In this document: one piece after another, positions 58,338-64,000 of the stretch
Layout of the letters: every line of letters starts with the position of its first letter
Numbering within the stretch: position 1 is the stretch's first letter
Assembly: GCF_003344865.1 (NCBI RefSeq)
Contig: NZ_CP031165.1
Location: forward strand, 2,671,910-2,735,909
Direction of reading: 5' to 3'
DNA from: Euzebya pacifica
Lineage (GTDB): Bacteria; Actinomycetota; Nitriliruptoria; Euzebyales; Euzebyaceae
Length of the DNA stretch: 64,000 nt
Made by a program: the position numbers and the translations under genes
The notes under the pieces: generated by a model
The model's database searches: none
Told to the model about the DNA's origin: nothing
The model's input: the letters and a program-made list of their open reading frames with translations, nothing else

Positions 58338-59303
58338 GTGACCCACACCGCCGACGTCGCCCCAACCGGCGGCCGCATGCCCAACGACACCGCCCCCTCG
58401 ACCATCGGCCTGCGGGTGCTGCAGGGCATGGGGATGGGCACCGCTGACGTCATCCCGGGTGTCTCGGGCGGCACCGTGGCGCTGATCCTGGGCATCTACA
58501 CCCGGCTGATCGGGGCGATCCGCACGCTGGCACAGTCACCGACTGCGCTGCTGCGCGGCGACGTGACCTCGGCGGGGGAGCGGTTCCGCGCGGTGCCGTG
58601 GCCGTTCGTGCTGCCCGTCGGCGTCGGCATGGTGCTGGCGCTCGGGCTCGGTTCGGTAGTGCTGCCGCCGCTGCTGGAGACCTACCCCGTCGAGACCTCG
58701 GCGCTGTTCTTCGGCCTCATCGTCGGATCGTTGTCGGTGCCGTGGTCGCAGGCGGTCGAGGCGAACGGGTCGGCGTCGCGCGCGCCGCTGGTCGCGTTGG
58801 CCGTGGTGTTCGCCGTCGCCGCGTTCCTGCTGACCGGGCTCCCCGAGATCGTCATCGACCATCCTCCGCTGTGGCGGGTGTTCCTGTCCGCGTCCGTGGC
58901 GATCTGCGCGATGATCCTCCCCGGCGTCAGCGGCGCGTTCCTGTTGCTTGCCCTCGGCATCTACGAGCCCACGCTGGAGGCCGCCAGCGATCTGGACGTG
59001 CCCTACGTCGCCACGTTCGTGGCCGGCGCCGTCGTGGGGCTGGGCGCGTTCTCCAAGCTGCTTTCGCACCTGCTGGAGCACCGCTTGGCCGTCACCATGG
59101 CCGCGTTGACCGGCCTCATGGTCGGCGCGCTGCGGGTGCTCTGGCCCTGGAACGAGGAGGGCACGCTGCACGGCCCCGACGGATCGGGCGAGGCCGTCGT
59201 TGCCCTGCTGATCGGCCTGGTCGGCTTCGCCATCGTCCGCGGCCTCCTGCTGCTGGGTCGTCGCACCGGCCACCCCGCGGAGCACACCGACGTGATCCAG
59301 TAG
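58338..59303 (+). CDS. DUF368 / PopT-like undecaprenyl phosphate translocase
   Basis: A 321-residue membrane protein of the DUF368 family. It has GMGMGTADVIPGVSGGTVALILGIY near the N-terminus and a second AMILPGVSGAFLLLALGIY, the internal repeat of the family, with about eight membrane helices. DUF368 proteins (PopT) recycle undecaprenyl phosphate across the membrane for cell-envelope synthesis. GTG 58338 or ATG 58377 could be the start; neither has a strong ribosome site. It lies 37 bases after treY2, so it may share that transcript. Its job is probably unrelated to trehalose, except that both concern osmotic and envelope stress. Confidence 0.88.
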   Translation: MTHTADVAPTGGRMPNDTAPSTIGLRVLQGMGMGTADVIPGVSGGTVALILGIYTRLIGAIRTLAQSPTALLRGDVTSAGERFRAVPWPFVLPVGVGMVLALGLGSVVLPPLLETYPVETSALFFGLIVGSLSVPWSQAVEANGSASRAPLVALAVVFAVAAFLLTGLPEIVIDHPPLWRVFLSASVAICAMILPGVSGAFLLLALGIYEPTLEAASDLDVPYVATFVAGAVVGLGAFSKLLSHLLEHRLAVTMAALTGLMVGALRVLWPWNEEGTLHGPDGSGEAVVALLIGLVGFAIVRGLLLLGRRTGHPAEHTDVIQ

Positions 59304-59308
59304 CCCCG

Positions 59309-60415
59309 TCAGCCCCCGCGGCCGGGCGCGACGGCGGTGTAGACGTTCCGGTAGCGCCGGGCGGTCGCCGGCCACGACAGCTCCTCGGCGCGTGCCAGAC
59401 CGGCTCGTGCCAGCCGTTCCCGCAGCGGGCGGTCGACCAGGAGTCGCCGCAGGGCGCTTCGCAGGGCGGTGGGGTCATCGGGGGGCACGCGCAGCCCGAC
59501 ACCGTCGGGCACCAGGTCGCGCAGGCCACCGACGTCGCTGACCACGACCGGCGTACCGGCCGCCATCCCCTCGAGCGCGGCCAGGCCGAACGGCTCGTAC
59601 AACGACGGCACGACGACGATGGTGGCCGAGGCGAGCAGCCTGGCCAGCGCGGGCTGGGGGAGATGCCCCTCGAAGCGGACCCGGTCGTGCGCCTCGCGCC
59701 GCAGGGCCGGGCCATGGGACCCGCGTCCGGCGATCCGTACGTCCAGCGGCAGGTCCTCTGTCGCCGCCATCAGGACCTGTGCGCCCTTCTCGTACTCCAG
59801 TCGCCCGGCGACGACCACGCGGTCGTGTCGGCGTCGCACCCCGGGCGGTTGCCAACGGGCCGGATCGACACCGTTGGGGATGACGTCCGCGGCCGGCGCG
59901 CCGAGCCAGTCCGTCACCGCCTCCACCATCGGGGTCGAGCACACGACGACACGGTCGGCCAGGCCCACGAGCGCCCGTTCCTGGGCGTCGATCCAGGCGG
60001 AGATGCCTGGAGGCAGGTGCCCCTGGTGCCTGCCGCGCTCGGTGGCGTGGACGGTGGCCACGACCGGCACGCCCATGGCACGTGCCAGGACTCGTGCGGC
60101 ATGGCCGGCCATCCAGTCGTGCACGTGGAGCACGTCCACGGCCACGTCGCTGGTCAGGGCCCGCTCGGCCATCGCGATGTTCGCGTCCAGCACGTCGGCC
60201 AGCCAGCGGTCCTCGGGCAGCAGTTCGGGTGGGGCGGCAGCACGCAGCACCCGCAACCGGTCGGGGGCGGGCGGGTCGGGCTCCGATGATGCCGGGGTCA
60301 GGACGGTGACGTCGACGCCGTCAGCGGCCAGCGCGGCGGACAGGCCCTCGACGTGTCGGCCCAGGCCGCCGAACAGCCTGGGCGGGTACTCCCAGGCCAC
60401 CTGCAGCACGCGCAT
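59309..60415 (-). CDS. GT4 glycosyltransferase, Rv3032-like alpha-glucan synthase type
   Basis: A 368-residue GT-B enzyme. It begins MRVLQVAWEYPPRLFGGLGRH, has HATERGRHQG, VVVAGRLEYEKG and the donor-site PSLYEPFGLAALEGMAAGTP. This is the pattern of mycobacterial Rv3032, an alpha-1,4-glucosyltransferase for glucan and methylglucose lipopolysaccharide elongation, and of GlgA/GlgM-type relatives. Its place beside debranching and trehalose genes supports an alpha-glucan role. ATG 60415 is chosen for the family N-terminus; TACCGT stands eight bases upstream. Specificity is inferred. Confidence 0.88.
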   Translation of the reverse strand: MRVLQVAWEYPPRLFGGLGRHVEGLSAALAADGVDVTVLTPASSEPDPPAPDRLRVLRAAAPPELLPEDRWLADVLDANIAMAERALTSDVAVDVLHVHDWMAGHAARVLARAMGVPVVATVHATERGRHQGHLPPGISAWIDAQERALVGLADRVVVCSTPMVEAVTDWLGAPAADVIPNGVDPARWQPPGVRRRHDRVVVAGRLEYEKGAQVLMAATEDLPLDVRIAGRGSHGPALRREAHDRVRFEGHLPQPALARLLASATIVVVPSLYEPFGLAALEGMAAGTPVVVSDVGGLRDLVPDGVGLRVPPDDPTALRSALRRLLVDRPLRERLARAGLARAEELSWPATARRYRNVYTAVAPGRGG

Positions 60416-60423
60416 CGGCCGGG

Positions 60424-60429
60424 ACGGTA
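60424..60429 (-). promoter_or_regulatory. -10 element TACCGT, probable leaderless promoter of the glycosyltransferase gene
   Basis: TACCGT on the minus strand ends eight bases before ATG 60415. Confidence 0.45.
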
Positions 60430-60472
60430 CAGGCCCGGGCGGGTCCCGCCGAAGACGACCGGCAGCACACGC

Positions 60473-60503
60473 CAATCGGCAGAGAAACCCTCAATTGGCA
60501 GAG
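60473..60503 (+). repeat. Direct repeat CAATYGGCAGAG, candidate operator
   Basis: CAATCGGCAGAG (60473-60484) and CAATTGGCAGAG (60492-60503) agree at 11 of 12 positions and are 19 bases apart, close to two helical turns. They lie between the divergent starts at 60415 and 60532; the second copy overlaps a TTGGCA -35-like hexamer. Confidence 0.55.
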
Positions 60504-60525
60504 GAGGCCTCCACTTCCGTAGCTT
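60495..60525 (+). promoter_or_regulatory. Promoter TTGGCA-19-TAGCTT, leaderless
   Basis: TTGGCA (60495-60500) and TAGCTT (60520-60525) are 19 bases apart; the -10 ends six bases before ATG 60532. It overlaps the second direct repeat. Confidence 0.5.
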
Positions 60526-60531
60526 CGTGGC

Positions 60532-61338
60532 ATGGAGTCCTACCTCGCCGATCACGTCACCCGCGTCGGAGCCGGCAACGGCGAACCGTTGCTCCTGATC
60601 CACGGCCTCGGCCACTGCAAGGAGGCGTGGGATCCCGTCATCGGACTGCTCGGCGCCCGCTTCGACGTGGCAGCGATCGACCTGCCCGGGTTCGGTGGCG
60701 CACCCGCGCTGGAGGAGACGCCGGACGACCACAGCCTCTCGGCCTTCTGCGAGCAGGTCATGGACGGCCTGGGCTGGGACCGCGCCCACGTGGCCGGCAA
60801 CTCCCTCGGCGGGCTGATCGCCATCCGCATGGCCAGCCGGGGCAGGGCGCTGTCGGCCACGGCCCTGTCGCCCGGCGGCATGATCCGCGGGTGGGAGAAG
60901 CCGTGGGCCCGTGGGATGTTGCGGGTCGCCAAGCACGTCCCGTCGCGGCTGCTGCCGCTGGGCGTCTTCTCCGACACGGCGCTCGGCCGGAAGGCGCTGC
61001 TCGGATTGATGTTCGGCAAGCCGGGCCGGATGACCCCGTCCTACGCACGGTCGGCGATGGCGGCACCTGCCCGGGCGACGGTGTTCGAGGAGACGCTGGA
61101 CGCCGTGGACGAGATCGACCACCTCCCACCCCCGACGGTGCCGGTCACGATCGCTTGGGGCAGCCGGGACATGCTGCTGTTCCCGTGGCAGGGCCAGCGC
61201 TGGAAGGCCACGCTGCCCGACGCCCGCCTGGTGACCCTGCGGGGGCTCGGGCACGTGCCCATGCCCGACGACCCCGGCTTGGTCACCGACGTCATCACCC
61301 GCACCACCGAGCTCGCGCAGGACGCCCCCTCGACCTGA
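60532..61338 (+). CDS. Alpha/beta hydrolase
   Basis: A 268-residue alpha/beta-hydrolase. The oxyanion motif is LLLIHGLGHCKEAW, the nucleophile is Ser in VAGNSLGG, the acid is probably Asp in AWGSRDML, and the His is in GLGHVPMPD. This fits small esterases, lactonases and related enzymes. It has no signal peptide. ATG 60532 agrees with a leaderless promoter. It is divergent to the glycosyltransferase gene. The substrate is unknown. Confidence 0.9.
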   Translation: MESYLADHVTRVGAGNGEPLLLIHGLGHCKEAWDPVIGLLGARFDVAAIDLPGFGGAPALEETPDDHSLSAFCEQVMDGLGWDRAHVAGNSLGGLIAIRMASRGRALSATALSPGGMIRGWEKPWARGMLRVAKHVPSRLLPLGVFSDTALGRKALLGLMFGKPGRMTPSYARSAMAAPARATVFEETLDAVDEIDHLPPPTVPVTIAWGSRDMLLFPWQGQRWKATLPDARLVTLRGLGHVPMPDDPGLVTDVITRTTELAQDAPST

Positions 61339-61446
61339 TCGGGTGAGCCGGGTCCGTCCGGCCGGCCGGAGTGGCGTACGCACTGGCCCGGTCATCTGCC
61401 CTACCCTGTGCAGACCACGTACACACCGACTCAGGAGGACACCGTC

Positions 61447-62442
61447 GTGGCGACGTCGTTCGGATCCGCATTCGCGAAGGTCATGGCAATGGCCACCTTC
61501 ACCGACGGGGCGTTCGACGAACCGGTACTGGGGCCCGTGGAGCCGCTGCAGCTGTCCCCGGCCGCCCACGTCCTGCACTACGGCTCGGCGTGCTTCGAGG
61601 GCATGAAGGCCCACAAGGGCGCCGACGGCACGGTGCGGATCTTCCGCCTCGACGCCCACGTCGCCCGCATGCAGCGGTCCTGTCGTGCGCTGTACCTGCC
61701 CGTGCCCGACGCAGACGTCCTGTCCGGCATGATCACCGACGTGGTGCGGGCCAACCTCGAGGAGGTCCCCGACCCGCCCGGCGCGTTGTACCTGCGCCCG
61801 GCGATGATCGGCACCGAGCCCAACATCGGCGCGGCCGCCCGCGCGTCCAACCAGGGGATGCTGTACGTCCTGGCCTCACCGGTCGGCGACTACTTCGACT
61901 CCTCCAAGACCCTCGTCCTGGGCGTCGAGACCGACCTGCCCCGCACCACGCCCCAGTTCGGTGAGGTCAAGACCGGCGCCAACTACGCCATGGCGCTCGG
62001 CGTGACCCGCCGCTACGCCGCGGAGCACGGCACCGACCAGGTCCTGTTCGCCCCCAACGGCGAAGTGCAGGAGACCGGCGCAGCCAACTTCATGATGATC
62101 GACGACCGCACGATCATCACGCGGGCGCTGGACTCCTCGTTCCTGCACGGCATCACGCGCGACTCGGTGCTGACGCTGGCCAAGGAGCACGGCTTCGACG
62201 TGGAGGAGCGGACGATCACGGTGGAGGAGATGACCAGCCGGATCGACACCGCCGAGTGCGCGCTGTCGGGTACCGCGGCCGTCCTTGCGCCGGTCGGGGC
62301 GTTGGTCGTCGACGGCGAACGGCTGACGGTCCGCGACGGTCAGCCCGGCCCCCGGACCACCGAGCTGCGGACGGCCCTCACCGCGATCCAGCGGGCCGAG
62401 GCCGCCGACACCTTCGGCTGGACCACCCCCGTCACCGCCTGA
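61447..62442 (+). CDS. ilvE: Branched-chain amino acid aminotransferase
   Basis: A 331-residue PLP enzyme of fold type IV. The PLP lysine is in FGEVKTGANYAMALG, with HYGSACFEGMKAHKG, YLRPAMIGTEP and FAPNGEVQETGAANFMM as family segments. It catalyses the last step of Leu, Ile and Val synthesis, or the first step of their breakdown. GTG 61447 is chosen because a perfect AGGAGG (61433-61438) lies eight bases upstream; an earlier GTG at 61408 would add 13 residues that include that site. A TACCCT at 61402-61407 could be its -10. Confidence 0.95.
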   Translation: MATSFGSAFAKVMAMATFTDGAFDEPVLGPVEPLQLSPAAHVLHYGSACFEGMKAHKGADGTVRIFRLDAHVARMQRSCRALYLPVPDADVLSGMITDVVRANLEEVPDPPGALYLRPAMIGTEPNIGAAARASNQGMLYVLASPVGDYFDSSKTLVLGVETDLPRTTPQFGEVKTGANYAMALGVTRRYAAEHGTDQVLFAPNGEVQETGAANFMMIDDRTIITRALDSSFLHGITRDSVLTLAKEHGFDVEERTITVEEMTSRIDTAECALSGTAAVLAPVGALVVDGERLTVRDGQPGPRTTELRTALTAIQRAEAADTFGWTTPVTA

Positions 62443-62448
62443 CCCACC

Positions 62449-62567
62449 CGCGTGTCGGACAACGGGCCGCCCGTCGTGAACACCCGACAAGCGGTGTGGT
62501 CGGCCGACGGGCACGATCGGACGCGTGTCGGGAAACAGGCCGCCCGTCGTGAACACCCGACAGGCGG
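62449..62567. repeat. Two 46-bp intergenic repeats with inverted TGTCGG ends
   Basis: Copies at 62449-62494 and 62522-62567 agree at 42 of 46 positions, 73 bp apart. Each starts near TGTCGG and ends near CCCGACA, so the ends are complementary around a G/C-rich GCCGCCCGTCGTGAACA core. They fill the space between convergent ilvE and the epimerase gene and could fold into two terminator-like hairpins. Confidence 0.8.
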
Positions 62568-62575
62568 CCGGGGTG

Positions 62576-63466
62576 TCAGCGTCCCAGGACGTGGCGCAGG
62601 GCCGGGCCCAGGTCGGGGAAGGCGAACTCGTAGCCGTCGGCCAGCAGCCGCACGGGTTCGACCCGCTGGGAGTGGAACAGCAGCGCGTCGGCCAGCTCGC
62701 CCAGCAGCAGCTTGGGCCCGAAGGCGGGCACTGGCAGGAACGCCGGCCGGTTCAGCACGTCGGCCAGCACCTCGGTGAACTCCGCGTTGGTCGTCGGGTG
62801 CGGGGCCGTGACGTTGTAGGCGTCGTTGGCGTCGTCGTTGGACAGCGCCCACCGGACGGCCCCCGACACGTCGTCGATCGCGACCCACGGCCACCACTGC
62901 TCACCGGAGCCGAAGCGGCCGCCCGCACCCAGCTTGAACAACGGCAGCATCTTCTGCAGGGCGCCTCCCGACGGGTCCAGCACGATGCCGAACCGCGGGT
63001 GGACGACCCGGACACCGGCGTCGCGGGCAGGCTCGGCGGACTCCTCCCAGACCTTGACGACCTCGGCCAGGAAGTCATCGCCCGGCGGGGTCTTCTCGGT
63101 GATGACCTCGTCGCCCCGATTCCCGTAGAGCCCCACCGCGCTGGCGGAGATCAGGACGCGGGGACCACCGTCGGCCTTCGCAACGGCCTCGGCGATCGTC
63201 GTTGTGCCCTGGCGGCGGCTCTCCATGATCCGCTGCTTCTGCTTGTCGGTCCAGCGGCCTGCGCCGATGGACTCACCCGCGAGGTGGATGACGGCGTCGA
63301 CACCGCGCAGCGCGGAGGGATCGAGCGGTCCCTCGGGGCGCCACCGGATCTCGCCGGCGTTGGCGTGGCGGCGCACCATCGGCACGACCTGGTGCCCGTC
63401 GGCGAGGAGGTCGGCGGACAGCCGCGAGCCGATCAGGCCGCTGGATCCGGTCATGGCGATCTTCAT
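62576..63466 (-). CDS. TIGR01777 family NAD-dependent epimerase/dehydratase
   Basis: A 296-residue extended SDR-type protein. The nucleotide-binding GSSGLIGSRL is at residues 7-16 and VDAVIHLAGESI follows; the C-terminal conserved segment with PVPAFGPKLLLGELADALLFHSQRV is typical of TIGR01777 (YfcH/SulA-like). This family is found in many bacteria; its substrate is not known with certainty. ATG 63466 gives the usual MKIAMTGSSG start. Confidence 0.92.
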   Translation of the reverse strand: MKIAMTGSSGLIGSRLSADLLADGHQVVPMVRRHANAGEIRWRPEGPLDPSALRGVDAVIHLAGESIGAGRWTDKQKQRIMESRRQGTTTIAEAVAKADGGPRVLISASAVGLYGNRGDEVITEKTPPGDDFLAEVVKVWEESAEPARDAGVRVVHPRFGIVLDPSGGALQKMLPLFKLGAGGRFGSGEQWWPWVAIDDVSGAVRWALSNDDANDAYNVTAPHPTTNAEFTEVLADVLNRPAFLPVPAFGPKLLLGELADALLFHSQRVEPVRLLADGYEFAFPDLGPALRHVLGR

Positions 63467-63605
63467 GTGTGTCTCCGGGGGGTGGGGAGTTGGTCCTGGG
63501 CCGACAGGCGGGTCTGTGCCGGTGTCCGAGCACGACGCGTCGGCAAGGTTCGCACAGATCTACCCCGCACCGTGGAGGGGCATTCGTCCTGGGCGCTCTT
63601 GGCGC

Positions 63606-63611
63606 TACCAT
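63606..63611 (+). promoter_or_regulatory. -10 element TACCAT of the tRNA gene
   Basis: TACCAT ends ten bases before the mature 5' end of the tRNA. No clear -35. The 155 bases between the epimerase start and the tRNA hold nothing else that I can name. Confidence 0.4.
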
Positions 63612-63621
63612 TCCCTGCCCC

Positions 63622-63695
63622 GCCCCCGTAGTCCAACCGGCAGAGACACACGACTCAAACTCGTGCCAGTGTGGGTTCGAATCCCACCGGGGGTA
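63622..63695 (+). tRNA. tRNA with CAA (leucine) anticodon in a class I body
   Basis: A 74-base cloverleaf. The acceptor stem is GCCCCCG / CGGGGGT (one G-U pair), discriminator A; the D loop has GG at 18-19; the anticodon stem is CACGA / TCGTG with loop CTCAAAC, so the anticodon is CAA (codon UUG, Leu); the T arm is GTGGG-TTCGAAT-CCCAC. The variable loop has only five bases (CCAGT), whereas bacterial tRNA-Leu normally has a long variable arm. The CCA end is not encoded. It may be an active Leu tRNA of unusual type or a tRNA-like gene. Confidence 0.85.
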
Positions 63696-63723
63696 CCCGT
63701 CGCCGACCGGAGCACGTCCACGA

Positions 63724-64000
63724 ATGCGCAATCCGTTCCCCTCCGCCCGAGACCGGGCGGCACGGAAGCTCGTGCGCATCCGGAGCAAGGTCGCCGACCT
63801 GGACCGCCAGCTGGCGGTCCTCGACGAACAGCTGATGTTCCTCAGCCAGGTCGAATCCGAGGCGCAGACCGATGCGGTCGTCGCCGGACACGACGTGGCA
63901 GCCCGGGAACATCGCGCTGCACGGTCCGACCTGGACCGCACACGACGCCAACGAGACGAAGTCAAGGCCTCTCGGGACCGTCTGCTCGTGGAGCAGGACA
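63724..64000 (+). CDS. Coiled-coil protein, 5' part
   Basis: An open frame from ATG 63724 to the end of the window (92 complete codons). The product is rich in Arg, Asp, Glu, Leu and Gln and forms an almost continuous coiled coil (KVADLDRQLAVLDEQL, then SDLDRTRRQRDEV). Similar short coiled-coil proteins are conserved in actinobacteria without known role. It starts 28 bases after the tRNA. The opposite strand is also open here, but the plus-strand product has the more natural composition. The C-terminus is outside the window. Confidence 0.65.
   Translation, partial: MRNPFPSARDRAARKLVRIRSKVADLDRQLAVLDEQLMFLSQVESEAQTDAVVAGHDVAAREHRAARSDLDRTRRQRDEVKASRDRLLVEQD

Overview
The window is GC-rich, densely coded DNA of actinobacterial type. 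Several genes are actinobacterial markers: a SepH (DUF3071) cell-division protein, a GuaB1-type IMP-dehydrogenase-like enzyme, a PimB'-like and an Rv3032-like glycosyltransferase, a DnaQ/UvrC-like fusion under an actinobacterial-type LexA box, a DUF222/HNH nuclease, and many probable leaderless promoters (TANNNT 6-9 nt before the start codon). A deep-branching, Euzebya/Nitriliruptoria-like lineage is my inference. No rRNA, plasmid, phage or CRISPR locus is visible.

Layout. 1-1485: right part of an IS21-family element (IstA end, IstB, repeated right terminus) that has cut off the 5' part of a DUF559-type gene (1486-2001). 2024-2287: 72-bp tandem repeats of an extended palindrome. 2370-8847: a stand-alone Lrp/AsnC-type domain gene, then a complete oligopeptide ABC importer (lipoprotein, two permeases, two ATPases) with a strong hairpin after the binding-protein gene. 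8875-20953: SOS-type nuclease fusion, secreted repeat protein, aldo/keto reductase, flavoprotein disulfide reductase, DUF309 protein, a translationally coupled response-regulator/kinase pair, a photolyase, a zinc-ribbon protein, SepH and an M48 protease. 21017-24534: PimB'-like glycosyltransferase, a metal/permease two-gene unit whose first gene carries a frameshift in a C run, and a small NTF2-like protein. 24567-36165: DrrAB-like exporter, a membrane protein, GuaB1, a DUF6882-like protein, a second copy of the palindromic repeat family, an S9 peptidase, leucyl-tRNA synthetase, an ABC ATPase and a histidine kinase. 36349-44765: M13 metallopeptidase, a beta-lactamase-like serine hydrolase, a PlsC-type acyltransferase, DUF222/HNH protein, a PH-like membrane protein, aldo/keto reductase, MBL hydrolase and a small membrane protein. 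45509-60415: a trehalose/alpha-glucan island. 60532-64000: alpha/beta hydrolase, branched-chain aminotransferase, paired intergenic repeats, a TIGR01777 epimerase, a class-I-shaped tRNA with a CAA anticodon, and the start of a coiled-coil protein.

The central functional theme is the alpha-glucan/trehalose island. Two divergent operons share one 126-bp control region: MFS-treZ-treY-glgX on the minus strand and glgX2-treY2-popT-like on the plus strand. One complete TreX/TreY/TreZ route from glycogen to trehalose is present, plus a second debranching enzyme and a divergent TreY without its own TreZ, and an alpha-glucan-type glycosyltransferase lies next to them. The most unusual signals are the shared palindromic repeat family at 2 kb and 29.6 kb, the LexA box that fills a promoter spacer, the mirrored glgX-treY pair, the class I tRNA with a leucine anticodon, and the repeated leaderless promoter design.
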